A stretch of DNA of 64,000 bases from Akkermansiaceae bacterium (GTDB lineage: Bacteria; Verrucomicrobiota; Verrucomicrobiia; Verrucomicrobiales; Akkermansiaceae): positions 1-64,000 of the forward strand of contig CAIXKE010000109.1 of the NCBI GenBank assembly GCA_903919975.1. The letters run 5' to 3'. The first letter of the stretch is position 1, and each line of letters begins with the position of its first letter. Below the pieces are notes generated by a model. That model searched no databases, had not been told where the DNA came from, and worked only from the letters and a program-made list of their open reading frames with translations. Positions 39,168 to 49,271 of this stretch are shown one piece after another. The position numbers and the translations under genes were made by a program.

Positions 39168-41240
39168 ATGACCTTTAATCCTTTGATTTCACTGGGGATC
39201 GCGTTTTGCGGTCTCTCCGCAGCCTCACTGGCACAAACTCAAAACCGTCTATTAGACCCGCTTTATGTGCGTTCAAAAAAAGTCCCCGAACCGTGGAGCT
39301 TTACTGAAACCATCGTTGGAACTGAACATCTACGGAGCACAGACGCAGCGGCGATGATCAGCAAATTGCCCGGCGCGGCAATCGTGCGCAACGGCGCGCA
39401 AACCGGCATCGTTCAACTCCGCGGTTTGTCCGGGGATCGCGTGGGCGTCCGCGTGGACGGGATGTCGATCACCCCGGCCTGCCCGAATCACATGGACCCG
39501 CCGCTGCATTACGCTTCAGGCGGGGCAGGAGATTTGGTGGAAATGTTTGCCGGAATTTCGCCGGTGAGTGCTGGCGGCGATCATATTGGTGGCTCGCTGA
39601 GTATCTCGCGGGTTGCCCCGGTGTTTGCGGATGCGGATGCTTTCCTGTTTCTGGGTGAACTCGGAGCATCGTTTCTGGGAAGCCAGGATACGGCGATGCT
39701 CAAGGCGGATCTGCGATACGCGCAGGGAGACGCGGCATTCGCATACCGTGGCTCTGGTGCTACTGCCGACGACCTGCGGTTTCCCGGCGGTATAGTTAGA
39801 GACAGTGGTTACGAAACAACACATAACGATCTAACCACTTCATGGCGCACGGCTGGTGGCTACATCGCGCTGGACTTCGGGTTTTCCGCCACCCGCGATG
39901 CAGGAACCCCCGCGTTGCCGATGGACATGATCACCGACGACGCGTGGAAATTCGGCCTCAGCCAGCAGGAGAAATTCGCTTGGGGTACGCTGGAAAGCAG
40001 GATCTATGTGCATGACATCGATCACCTGATGGACAATTTCTCGCAACGTCCCGCGCCGATGGGTCCGATGGGCATGGCGATGGAGTCTCCGTCATCGAGC
40101 CGTGATTATGGCTGGCGCAGTGACGTGTTGTTGCCCTACGGAGAAAACAAACTGCGATTGGGGATTGATCTCCACCGCAATGAGTTCGCCGCGGAGCAAA
40201 TCGCACGGTCCGGAATGTTTGCGGGAAAATTGCGTGATACATTCCATGACAACCGTCGCGGTCGGACCGGAGCCTATGTCGATTGGGAACAGGAATTGTC
40301 GTCAAAATGGACCACCCGCATTGGTCTACGCGGCGATGTGGTTTCCAGCGATGCGGAAGAAGTGCGCAATGAAATCATGCCGATGGGAATGATCCTTGCT
40401 GATCAGATCGCGTTTAACTCCGCCGACCGCTCATTTACGGATGTTTTGCCCTCTGCGACGGCCGCATTGCAATTTGCCCCGGATGCAAACACCGGAATCG
40501 AATTTGCGGTGGCGTTTAAAAGCCGAGCACCTTCATTGGTTGAGCGCTATCTCTGGACGCCGCTCAATGCCAGCGCCGGTCTCGCCGATGGACGGACGTA
40601 TTTAGGAAACTTGGATCTCGATCCTGAGACAGCTTTCGAGATTGCGCTGGGCCTGGAAAAAACGGGCGACGAATGGTTTGCAAAACTGACGCCGTTTTAT
40701 CAGAGCGTTTCCGATTACATCCAGGGCATGCCGCTTGCGCGCCTCGATTCTGGTGGTAAGCCAGTCCTTCAATACCAGAACATCAAGCGCGCCGCACTCT
40801 ACGGTTTTGAGTTGGCGGGGGCTTACGATATCACTCGGGAGTTCTCGATCGATGCTTCTGCGAGTTATGTTCGTGGTCGCAACGAGGATGACGGCGGCGA
40901 TCTTTATCGAATCGCGCCGCTGCGCGGATTCGTCGATTTGGCATATCACAAAGATGATTGGGAAGCCCACATTGAATGTGTCTGGGCGGATTCCCAGAAC
41001 CGCGTTTCGGAAATGCAGAACGAGGAAAGCAGTCCCGGCTACGGATTGTTCAATCTTCGCCTCACGAAGGTTTTTGCGAAGTCCGTGCGCGTCGAGATCG
41101 GTGTGGAGAACTTACTGGATAAACGTTTTGCAGATCACCTCGGCGGAGTGAATCGCGTCGCGGAGAGTGATCTCAGCATCGGCAATCGGATTCCAGGAGC
41201 CGGGCGCTTCGCATATAGCTCGGTTTCTTGGGAGTTTTGA
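39168..41240 (+). CDS. TonB-dependent receptor, Met-rich, probably metal (copper)-related
   Basis: Plug domain LPGAAIVRNGAQTGIVQLRGLSGDRVGVRVDGMSITPACPNHMDPPLHY, beta-barrel, C-terminal FAYSSVSWEF; Met clusters MGPMGMAM and MPMGM. Confidence 0.85.
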   Translation: MTFNPLISLGIAFCGLSAASLAQTQNRLLDPLYVRSKKVPEPWSFTETIVGTEHLRSTDAAAMISKLPGAAIVRNGAQTGIVQLRGLSGDRVGVRVDGMSITPACPNHMDPPLHYASGGAGDLVEMFAGISPVSAGGDHIGGSLSISRVAPVFADADAFLFLGELGASFLGSQDTAMLKADLRYAQGDAAFAYRGSGATADDLRFPGGIVRDSGYETTHNDLTTSWRTAGGYIALDFGFSATRDAGTPALPMDMITDDAWKFGLSQQEKFAWGTLESRIYVHDIDHLMDNFSQRPAPMGPMGMAMESPSSSRDYGWRSDVLLPYGENKLRLGIDLHRNEFAAEQIARSGMFAGKLRDTFHDNRRGRTGAYVDWEQELSSKWTTRIGLRGDVVSSDAEEVRNEIMPMGMILADQIAFNSADRSFTDVLPSATAALQFAPDANTGIEFAVAFKSRAPSLVERYLWTPLNASAGLADGRTYLGNLDLDPETAFEIALGLEKTGDEWFAKLTPFYQSVSDYIQGMPLARLDSGGKPVLQYQNIKRAALYGFELAGAYDITREFSIDASASYVRGRNEDDGGDLYRIAPLRGFVDLAYHKDDWEAHIECVWADSQNRVSEMQNEESSPGYGLFNLRLTKVFAKSVRVEIGVENLLDKRFADHLGGVNRVAESDLSIGNRIPGAGRFAYSSVSWEF

Positions 41241-41263
41241 GCGCGACCCGGAGTGGAGATGCA

Positions 41264-41538
41264 TGATCGCGTTGGCTTGCCTCACGTTGGCGGCGGTGTG
41301 TTTGCTGGGCAGGCTCAGGAAGCATGCCATTCCGCTGGAGAATTTCAGCAAGACGATCCTTGCGTCACTCTCTAACCACGTGGCGATCTTGGATCGGAAC
41401 GGGATGATCATTGCTGTGAACAAAGTTTGGGAGAACTTCGCCCGGGCGAATGGTGGCACTTCTTCGGCGGTCGGTCTGGGCTGCAGTTATCTCGATGTAT
41501 GTCGGGGTGGTGCCGATGCGGGGGAATCGACGGTATAG
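41264..41538 (+). pseudogene. PAS-domain sensor kinase remnant (N-terminal fragment only)
   Basis: ILASLSNHVAILDRNGMIIAVNKVWENFARANGG...VGLGCSYLDVCRGGADAG, then stop; no kinase domain follows. Confidence 0.7.
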
Positions 41539-41642
41539 CGGGCTTTTGATGGTGTCCGGTCCGTATTGGAGGGATCGAGCGATTTTTTGAGATGAATTAC
41601 CCGTGTCACTCCCCGGAGGAATCCCGGTAGTTACTGACGCGG

Positions 41643-42090
41643 TTGATGAGTTCGGCAGGTTGTGCATGCGAATCCTTCGTATCCGCCGAGACTTTCCTGC
41701 AGCGCGATCGCCATGCCGGCCCGGCCCGGCCCGGCCCGGCTTGTCTGGTGCTGGACCCTGTAAATGCCGCAAGTGATCGGTATCGAGTTACAGGACAGTT
41801 TGGAAAGGCTCGGCTACCAACTCCCCGTCATCTTTCTGACCGGCCACGGCACGATCCCTCAAACCGTGCGGGCGCTGAAGCAAAGGGCCCTGAATTTTTT
41901 CAGCAAGCCGGTGGATGATGGTGTGTTGTTCGAGTCCATTGAGGAAGCTCTGGCTTGCAGTGAGCGGTGGTTGTTGCCGCTCAGGAAAAGGCGGTCATTC
42001 TCGTTCGCGTGAAATTACTCACGGCCCGGGAATTGGGAGTGATGTAGCTTGTCATCTCCGGTGTCCTCAATAAGCAGATCGCCGCTTCGG
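41643..42090 (+). pseudogene. FixJ-like response-regulator remnant (receiver plus LuxR HTH), multiply frameshifted
   Basis: Frames spell CLVLD..., LPVIFLTGHGTIPQTVRALKQRALNFFSKPVDDGVLFESIEEAL, then in another frame LLTARELGVM*LVISGVLNKQIAA before an IS remnant. Confidence 0.75.
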
Positions 42091-42091
42091 G

Positions 42092-42591
42092 ATCTCGTTG
42101 CGAACCAAAGAGGAGCGCATCCGCGCCAAGGGCCGCCGTTTCCTGCTGTTGAAACGCTCCACTAAGGTTCGCGGTACGACACTAGGGCCAAACTCAACGC
42201 GGTGCTTGCCGCGTTGGGGGCCTCGTCGCGCGCCTGGGAACTCAAGGAAGGCTTTTGGCGCTTTTGGCTCTACCGCAGCCCGACCTGGGCTGCGGCCTAT
42301 CTGAAGGCATGGACCACCGTCGCCATACGATCGCGCCTCGAACCGATGAAGAAGGTCGCCCGCATGCTGCGTGCTCACGAGGAACTTTTGCTCAACCACT
42401 TCCACGCCAAACGCCAATACCACAGTGGCGTGGTCGAGGGCTTGAACAACAAAGCCCGAGTTTCGCTTGCGCATGGTTATGGGCATCGCTCTTCAGAGAT
42501 ACTTAAACTCGTTCTTTATCATTCACTTGGAAAGCTTCCGAAACCTCATTCTCCACACAAATTCTGCTGACGAGGCAAAAAACATTTCCCA
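42092..42591 (+). mobile_element. ISL3-family transposase remnant (C-terminal part, frameshifted)
   Basis: ELKEGFWRFWLYRSPTWAAAYLKAWTTVAIRSRLEPMKKVARMLRAHEELLLNHFHAKRQYHSGVVEGLNNKARVSLAHGYGHRSSEILKLVLYHSLGKLPKPHSPHKFC. Confidence 0.85.
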
Positions 42592-42716
42592 AAGAAAAAA
42601 CTTGAATGACTACATGCCTGCGGCTTTGCGGTAAATCTTGTGTGTTTTGATGCGTCGGCACTGAGGTCCGGGCTTGCATGAACCCGGAAGCGGGCTAAAA
42701 ACACCGGATCCGTATT

Positions 42717-44060
42717 GTGAAAAGCTATTTCCTCCGCCGTCTGCTGTTGATCCCGCCCACTTTGGTGGGAATCACGCTGTTGGTGTTCACGATCACCCGC
42801 TTCGTGCCCGGCGGCCCGCTCGACCGGATGCTGCAAGAGGCCACCCGCGGAGCCGATGAAAGCGGAAAACGCGGATCGTCCAGCCAAGCCCAGGGCGGAC
42901 TGAGCGAGGAACAACTCGAAGAACTCGAAGAACAATTCGGCCTCAATAAAAATGTCCTCGTCGCTTATTGCCAATGGCTCGGCATCGCTCCCCGCGAGGT
43001 CCGGATTTCCAAGGGCGAATACGGTGACCAGGGTGATGAGAAGATCGGCACGTCGATCGATTCCGAGACCACCGCGGAAGTCGTCCTGCGCGGCGATGGC
43101 CGGGCAGTGCTGGTCAAACGATCCGGCGAGCAAATCGAATCCGCTGTTTTTGAAAAAACCGGAAAACCGGTGGCCGAAGAAGGCTGGAAAGTCCGCTACG
43201 AAACCAAGCTGGACCGCCAGGATCGCTTCAAGCGGCGGAACACCGGCGGCGGAGAAGCCCCGAATTACGCACCGCGCGCGGTGATCTATCAAACCCGCGT
43301 TTCCGGCTTGCTGCAAGGCGACCTCGGCCGCTCCACGGTTTACAACGATCCCGTTCACGAAATGATTTTCGCGCGCATGCCGGTCGCCGTTTACTTCGGC
43401 CTGCTCACGGCCTTCATCACCTATGCCGTCTGTCTGCCGCTCGGCGTGTTGAAGGCACTCAAACACCGGACCTTCATCGACTCCGCCAGCTCGGTGCTGA
43501 TTTTCCTCGGCTATTCGATCCCAGGTTTCGCACTCGGCGCGATCTTGCTGGTCCACTTCGGCGCGCGCATGAACCTGTTCCCGCTCTTTGGCCTCATCAG
43601 CGCGGATTTCGACCAGCTCGGCACGTTCGAGAAAGTCAAAGACCTCGCACACCACACGGTGCTGCCACTTATTTGTTACATCATCGGCTCGTTCGCAGGG
43701 CTCACCATGATGACCAAGAACAACTTGATGGACAACCTCGCCGCCGACTACGTGCGCACCGCAATGGCCAAAGGAGCGAGTTTCCGCAATGCGGTCTTCG
43801 GCCATGCTTTCAGAAACTCGATGATCCCCGTGGCCACCAGCCTCGGCGACCTGGTCACCGTTTTCATCGGCGGATCGATGCTTGTTGAGACCGTGTTCGA
43901 CATCCAGGGCTTCGGCCTCTTGCAATACCAATCGGTCATCGCGCGCGACGTGCCGGTTATCATGGGCACTCTGACCATCGCCGCGTTTCTCATGCTCATC
44001 GGCCACGTGATATCCGACTTCATCGTGGCGTTGGTGGACCCCCGCATCAAATTCGAATAA
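42717..44060 (+). CDS. OppB/YejB-like peptide ABC transporter permease with a periplasmic insertion
   Basis: RRLLLIPPTLVGITLLVFTITRFVPGGPLDRM; EQFGLNKNVLVAYCQWL; GLLQGDLGRSTVYNDPV; TMMTKNNLMDNLAADYVRTAMAKGAS. Confidence 0.92.
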   Translation: MKSYFLRRLLLIPPTLVGITLLVFTITRFVPGGPLDRMLQEATRGADESGKRGSSSQAQGGLSEEQLEELEEQFGLNKNVLVAYCQWLGIAPREVRISKGEYGDQGDEKIGTSIDSETTAEVVLRGDGRAVLVKRSGEQIESAVFEKTGKPVAEEGWKVRYETKLDRQDRFKRRNTGGGEAPNYAPRAVIYQTRVSGLLQGDLGRSTVYNDPVHEMIFARMPVAVYFGLLTAFITYAVCLPLGVLKALKHRTFIDSASSVLIFLGYSIPGFALGAILLVHFGARMNLFPLFGLISADFDQLGTFEKVKDLAHHTVLPLICYIIGSFAGLTMMTKNNLMDNLAADYVRTAMAKGASFRNAVFGHAFRNSMIPVATSLGDLVTVFIGGSMLVETVFDIQGFGLLQYQSVIARDVPVIMGTLTIAAFLMLIGHVISDFIVALVDPRIKFE

Positions 44061-44062
44061 TC

Positions 44063-45637
44063 ATGCGATTAATCGGCATATTCAGCATTTTGTTAGGTTC
44101 GCTCGCCGCAGCGGGCGAGATGATGCACATCGCCTTCCCCACCGCCCGCTGGTTTTTCGAAACGAGTCGGCAAGTGCCGTGGCTGCACATGAAACTGGGG
44201 GCGGGCCCGGATTTCCCGTGGTTTGGCTGGCTCTGCGCGGCGATTCTAATGGTGTCTGGAACCACGATGCTGGTGCGCTCATTCACCCGCGGTCCGGCCA
44301 ATCCGATCACCGCGCGCCGCATCAAGCGCTTCCGCGAAATCAAACGCGGCTATTATTCGCTCATCATCCTCATCACCCTCGGAGGCCTCGCCTCACTCGA
44401 CCAACTGGTCGTCGGAAAACAGGCGCTCGCCGTTAAATACGAAGGCCGCTGGGTATTCCCCGCCTTTCAACCCGTTGCCCTGAAAAACAAGGATTTCGGC
44501 ATCACCGGAGAATCTCCCGACGCCCCGGTCAGCTACCGCAAAATCAAGAAAATCTTCCAGGCAAACAACCTCGGCCGCGTGATCATGCCGCTGGTTCCCT
44601 ACGACCCTACCGGTGATACCCTGCCGCCGCGGTCGCGCCAACTGCTCGAACGCGAAGGCATCTATCACGAATCCGGCAGCAGCAAACCCTACTTCGGACT
44701 GGCCGCCCGATACTTCGATGTCGACGAGGCGAAAATCCATCTCCGCTACACGCTGCGCAACGGCATATTCTCCGGACCCGTGGATGGCTGGAACACCGAG
44801 GGCACCCCGATTTACAACGCGGAATACTTCGAAGGGAAATTGCTCAGTGAACGATTCAACGGCGTGGGCGACAAGGAGTCTTTCCTCGCGCTCGCCACCA
44901 GCGACCTCCGCGCCGTGAAATACCACCCGGCATCGCCCATCCCCGAGGAAGGAAACTGGCTCGGCACCACCTCGCAGGGATACGACGTGCTCGCCTATCT
45001 ATACGGTGGCTTGCAGGTGAATTTCAAAGCGGCGATCATCTATCTGCCCATCGTCTATCTGATTGGCATCACCATCGGCATGATGATGGGCTACTTCGGC
45101 GGATGGTTCGATCTCATGATGCAACGCTTCATCGAGATTTTCTCGAATATGCCATTCCTCTTCGTCGTCATCATTTTTTCCAGCATGGTGCCGGATCAAT
45201 TCAAAGGACTCCCGATCATCCTCACAATCCTCGTGGCCTTCGGCTGGATGGGCATGACTTTCCTGATGCGCACCGCCGCCTACCGCGACAAGGAGCGCGA
45301 TTACATCGCCGCAGCACGCGTGCTCGGCGCCGGCACACCTCGCATCCTATTCCGCCACCTGCTGCCCAACACGGTCGCCATCATCGTGACGCTGGTGCCA
45401 TTCACCATGTCCGGCCTAGTGTTCTCACTCACCTCTCTCGATTACCTCGGCTTCGGCCTGCCTCCCGAATACGCGACTTGGGGTCGTCTGCTCAATGATG
45501 GCCTCTCCAACTTATCCGCTCCTTGGCTTGTCACCTCCACCTTCGTTGTGCTCGTCGGCTTGCTAGTGACTATCACCTTCGTCGGCGAGGCCATCCGCGA
45601 GGCTTTCGATCCGAAAAAATTCACCTATTACCGATGA
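44063..45637 (+). CDS. OppC/YejE-like peptide ABC transporter permease with a large insertion
   Basis: NWLGTTSQGYDVLAYLYGGLQVNF, DLMMQRFIEIFSNMPFLFVVII, RDKERDYIAAARVLGAGTPRILFRHLLPN. Confidence 0.92.
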   Translation: MRLIGIFSILLGSLAAAGEMMHIAFPTARWFFETSRQVPWLHMKLGAGPDFPWFGWLCAAILMVSGTTMLVRSFTRGPANPITARRIKRFREIKRGYYSLIILITLGGLASLDQLVVGKQALAVKYEGRWVFPAFQPVALKNKDFGITGESPDAPVSYRKIKKIFQANNLGRVIMPLVPYDPTGDTLPPRSRQLLEREGIYHESGSSKPYFGLAARYFDVDEAKIHLRYTLRNGIFSGPVDGWNTEGTPIYNAEYFEGKLLSERFNGVGDKESFLALATSDLRAVKYHPASPIPEEGNWLGTTSQGYDVLAYLYGGLQVNFKAAIIYLPIVYLIGITIGMMMGYFGGWFDLMMQRFIEIFSNMPFLFVVIIFSSMVPDQFKGLPIILTILVAFGWMGMTFLMRTAAYRDKERDYIAAARVLGAGTPRILFRHLLPNTVAIIVTLVPFTMSGLVFSLTSLDYLGFGLPPEYATWGRLLNDGLSNLSAPWLVTSTFVVLVGLLVTITFVGEAIREAFDPKKFTYYR

Positions 45638-47784
45638 CCCGCCGCTTCATCATCCGCTTGGCTATCCTGCTTTCCGGCACCATCGTGCTGCTGGGAACCA
45701 GTTGCCGCCGTGACACCACTGAAGTTTCCCGCTCGCTTGGCTTCGAGGACTTCATGCCGGTTTACAACCGCCACATCGAAGGCTGGTTGAAGAACCAACA
45801 GGAAACCACCAACAAGGAAGTGGCGCGTATCGAAGCCGAACTCACCCAGGCGGATGACAAGGCAAAAACCGCACTGCAAAATCAATTGCAGATGCTCCAA
45901 CACGATCAGGAGAAATGGAATTTCCGCCTCTCCATCGGCGACTTCCTGAAAATTGGAAAACCCTCGGAAATCCCCGCAACCCTCGTTTGGGAAAATGGCA
46001 TGGACCAACCGGAAATCGGTGACCCCGCCGCCAAAAAAGGCGGCGTTTTCCGCAAGTATATCCCGACATTCCCCCCGACCATTCGGCCCTTCGGCGATAA
46101 TTCCAACAACTCGTTTCGCGGCGATCTCTACGATTATATCGATATCCCCCTCGTAACGCTCCATCCGGAAAGCATGAAAATCATTCCCGGCCTCGCCAAG
46201 GAATGGGCGGTCGCCGAAGACGGACGCACGATCTATTTTAAAATCGACCCCGCAGCCCGCTACTCCGATGGCAAACCCGTCACCGCCCGCGATTTCCTAG
46301 TCGGCGCCTATCTCAGAATCTCGGACTACATCGTCAATCCATACTCCAAACAATACTATCGGGAAAACGTCGCCCAAATCGCCATGTATGACGATCATAC
46401 GGTCTCGGTGTCCCTTCCCGAAGCCAAGATCTATGCGCCGGTCATTGCGGGGGCCATGCAGCCATCGCCCTCGCATTTCTACTCGGAATACGGATCCGAT
46501 TACAACGAACGCTACCAATGGAGTTTCCCCCCGACCACCGGTGCCTATGAAGTTCTACCCAAAGACATCATCAAGGGAGCCTCCATCACTCAGACGCGCA
46601 TCAAAAACTGGTGGGCGAAGGACCGGAAATACTACCGCTATCGTTTCAATCCGGACAAAATCGTCCACACCGTCGTGCGCGACGATTCGAAGGCCTTCGA
46701 ATTGTTCCGCGCCGGAGAACTCGACACCTTTTTCTTAACAAGACCTGAGCGTTGGTATGAAAAATCCGAGATCGAACCGGTTTACAAGGGATACATCGAG
46801 CGAGTCACGTTCTACAACCGTTTCCCGAAAGTCCCGCTCGGCCTCTATTTGAATGTCAGCAAACCACTACTCGACCAGCGGGACATCCGCATTGGAATCC
46901 ACCACGCCATGAACTGGCAGAAGGTGATCGATGTGATGTATCGCGGCGATTACCAACGACTCAACGCATTCAATGAAGGCTACACCCTCTTCAGCGATCC
47001 ATCGATCAAGGCTCGCCCATTCTCCATCGACCTCGCCCGCGAGTCCTTCCGTGCCGCCGGTTTCACGACCGAAGACAGGGATGGAATCCTAATGAAAGTG
47101 GATGGCACCCGACTTTCGCTCGCCGTGACCTATCCAAGCATGCCCATCTATGAACGAATTTTCGCCATCCTCCGCGAAGATGCGAAAAAGTGTGGCTTCG
47201 AACTCCGCCTCGACGGTTTGGAAGCCACTGTCTCATATAAGAAGGAAATGCAGAAACAACATGAGATCGGCTTCGGTAGCTGGCTCATCCAGCCGCCAGT
47301 TCCGGATTTCCACCAGTTCCTGCATTCCATGAACGCTTACGACGAAAAGGGCCGCCCCAAGCCGCAAACCAATAACACCTTCGTCTGGGCCCGCGCCGAT
47401 ACCGACGCGCTCTCCGATCAAGTCCGCACCGGCCGCACCGCCGAGGAACTCAAAGACGCGGCATGGAAACTTCAAAACATCATCCACGATGAAGCGATTT
47501 TCGTGCCCGGCTTCTCGGTGGATTTCGTGCGCCTCGGGTCATGGCGCTGGGTCCGCTGGCCCGATTGCGAAACCACACGCTTCAGCCCACCCGTCGTCTA
47601 TGACCCGCATGAGGTTTTCGTGTTCTGGGTGGATCAGGAAATTCAGGCGGAAACCCAAGCCGCCCGGCGCACTGGTAAAGCTTTCCCTGAATCCACGAAA
47701 ACTGTAGATGCCTACCGCATCACGGCTAAACCCAAACCAGAATCCGACGCGTCCGCTCCCGCTGATCATCTCGAAACACCATGA
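45634..47784 (+). CDS. Extracellular peptide-binding lipoprotein (OppA/YejA-like, SBP family 5)
   Basis: Lipobox [11 protein letters not shown]_bac_5 features [37 protein letters not shown]. Start overlaps the upstream gene end. Confidence 0.88.
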   Translation: MTRRFIIRLAILLSGTIVLLGTSCRRDTTEVSRSLGFEDFMPVYNRHIEGWLKNQQETTNKEVARIEAELTQADDKAKTALQNQLQMLQHDQEKWNFRLSIGDFLKIGKPSEIPATLVWENGMDQPEIGDPAAKKGGVFRKYIPTFPPTIRPFGDNSNNSFRGDLYDYIDIPLVTLHPESMKIIPGLAKEWAVAEDGRTIYFKIDPAARYSDGKPVTARDFLVGAYLRISDYIVNPYSKQYYRENVAQIAMYDDHTVSVSLPEAKIYAPVIAGAMQPSPSHFYSEYGSDYNERYQWSFPPTTGAYEVLPKDIIKGASITQTRIKNWWAKDRKYYRYRFNPDKIVHTVVRDDSKAFELFRAGELDTFFLTRPERWYEKSEIEPVYKGYIERVTFYNRFPKVPLGLYLNVSKPLLDQRDIRIGIHHAMNWQKVIDVMYRGDYQRLNAFNEGYTLFSDPSIKARPFSIDLARESFRAAGFTTEDRDGILMKVDGTRLSLAVTYPSMPIYERIFAILREDAKKCGFELRLDGLEATVSYKKEMQKQHEIGFGSWLIQPPVPDFHQFLHSMNAYDEKGRPKPQTNNTFVWARADTDALSDQVRTGRTAEELKDAAWKLQNIIHDEAIFVPGFSVDFVRLGSWRWVRWPDCETTRFSPPVVYDPHEVFVFWVDQEIQAETQAARRTGKAFPESTKTVDAYRITAKPKPESDASAPADHLETP

Positions 47785-48776
47785 ACGGCGACAGCGACAA
47801 CATCCTCGAAGTCGATAAACTCATCACTTCATTCGAGACCGACCGCGGCTTGCTGCGCGCCGTCGATCAAGTTTCGTTTTCCGTCCCAAAACGAAAAACC
47901 GTCGGCATCGTCGGCGAGTCCGGTTGTGGCAAAAGCGTCACCGCCATGTCGATCATCCGGCTGCTCCCGCAACCGACTGGCAAAATTCTAGGTGGCCACA
48001 TCCATTTCAAAGGCCGCGACTTGCTCCGTGCCAGCGAGGCGGAAATCCGCAAAGTCCGCGGCGGCGAGATTGGCGTGATTTTCCAAGAACCCATGGCCGC
48101 CCTCAACCCGGTCCATCGCATCGGCCGCCAAGTATCCGAGGTCATCCGCCTGCATCAAAAAATCTCCAAAAAAGATGCTTGGGACGCCGCCACCGAGATG
48201 CTCGATCTCGTCCGCATCCCCGCGCCGGAGAAACGCATGATGGATTACCCACACCATCTATCAGGCGGAATGCGCCAGCGCATCGTGATCGCCATCGCCC
48301 TCGCCTGCCGCCCGGATCTCGTCATCGCCGACGAACCCACCACCGCCCTCGACGTCACCGTCCAAGCGCAAATCCTCGACCTCATGGGCCGCCTCCAATC
48401 CGAAATGGGCATGTCCATCATCCTCATCACCCACGACCTCGGCGTCATCGCGGAAACCTGCGATGAAGTCGTCGTGATGTATGCCGGACGGGTCGTCGAG
48501 CGCACCTCCGCCGAGGAACTCTTCGCCAATCCGCTCCACGCGTACACCAAAGGCTTGCTGCGCTCGATCCCCACCCTCGAAACCCCATCCAAATCCATCC
48601 TCAACACCATCCCCGGCATGGTCGCATCACTCGCCGAGCACACCCACGGATGCCGCTTTTGCCAACGCATGGGCAGAAGTGATCGCCGAAGCCGCGAGCG
48701 CCCGAAATTCGAAGAAGTCTCACCAAGCCACTGGGTGGAAACCTGCCCGGAATGCACGTCGAACATCGAACATTGA
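47781..48776 (+). CDS. OppD-like ABC transporter ATP-binding protein
   Basis: [64 protein letters not shown]. Last residues TSNIEH* are encoded by the flanking repeat. Confidence 0.93.
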   Translation: MNGDSDNILEVDKLITSFETDRGLLRAVDQVSFSVPKRKTVGIVGESGCGKSVTAMSIIRLLPQPTGKILGGHIHFKGRDLLRASEAEIRKVRGGEIGVIFQEPMAALNPVHRIGRQVSEVIRLHQKISKKDAWDAATEMLDLVRIPAPEKRMMDYPHHLSGGMRQRIVIAIALACRPDLVIADEPTTALDVTVQAQILDLMGRLQSEMGMSIILITHDLGVIAETCDEVVVMYAGRVVERTSAEELFANPLHAYTKGLLRSIPTLETPSKSILNTIPGMVASLAEHTHGCRFCQRMGRSDRRSRERPKFEEVSPSHWVETCPECTSNIEH

Positions 48777-48808
48777 ACGCTTAACATTCAACGTTGAAAT
48801 GAAGAGAA
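48760..48808. repeat. Left inverted-repeat arm of the four-helix-bundle cassette
   Basis: CGAACATCGAACATTGAACGCTTAACATTCAACGTTGAAATGAAGAGAA; reverse complement aligns with 49223-49271 (~41/49 identical by eye). Confidence 0.85.
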
Positions 48809-49182
48809 TGAAAAACGAAGAAACTACGGTTTATGATTTGGAGGAGCGTTTGTTGGACTATGGTGCAGCAATTATTAACTTAACGAGAAAGCTCAATGGA
48901 GATTTTGCCGAGCGCCATATCGGAGGCCAACTACTACGTTCCGGCACCGCGCCCGTTTCACATCACGGTGAGGCACAAGCCGCCGAATCGACAGCTGACT
49001 TTATCCACAAAATGCGACTCGCTCTCAAAGAACTTCGCGAATCAGATCGCTGGATGAAACTTATCCAACGCGCCAAAATGATGCCAAAAGCAGCTGAAAT
49101 ACCACCCCTACTCGACGAAACAGACCAGCTCATCCGCATCTTCGTCACCAGCATCAGAACCGCCGAATCCCGCCGCAAATAA
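48799..49182 (+). CDS. Four-helix bundle protein (S23 / 23S rRNA intervening-sequence protein family)
   Basis: LEERLLDYGAAIINLTRKLNGDFAERHIGGQLLRSGTAPVSHHGEAQAAESTADFIHKMRLALKELRESDRWMKLI. Confidence 0.88.
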   Translation: MKRMKNEETTVYDLEERLLDYGAAIINLTRKLNGDFAERHIGGQLLRSGTAPVSHHGEAQAAESTADFIHKMRLALKELRESDRWMKLIQRAKMMPKAAEIPPLLDETDQLIRIFVTSIRTAESRRK

Positions 49183-49222
49183 CTTTTCTTAATTCTCTTC
49201 TCTTTCTGCACTTCTCTATTTC

Positions 49223-49271
49223 TTCTCTTCACTTCAATGTTCAATGTTTGAAGTTCAACGTTCGATGTTCG
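49223..49271. repeat. Right inverted-repeat arm of the four-helix-bundle cassette
   Basis: TTCTCTTCACTTCAATGTTCAATGTTTGAAGTTCAACGTTCGATGTTCG; contains the likely ATG (49265) of the downstream ATPase gene. Confidence 0.85.
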
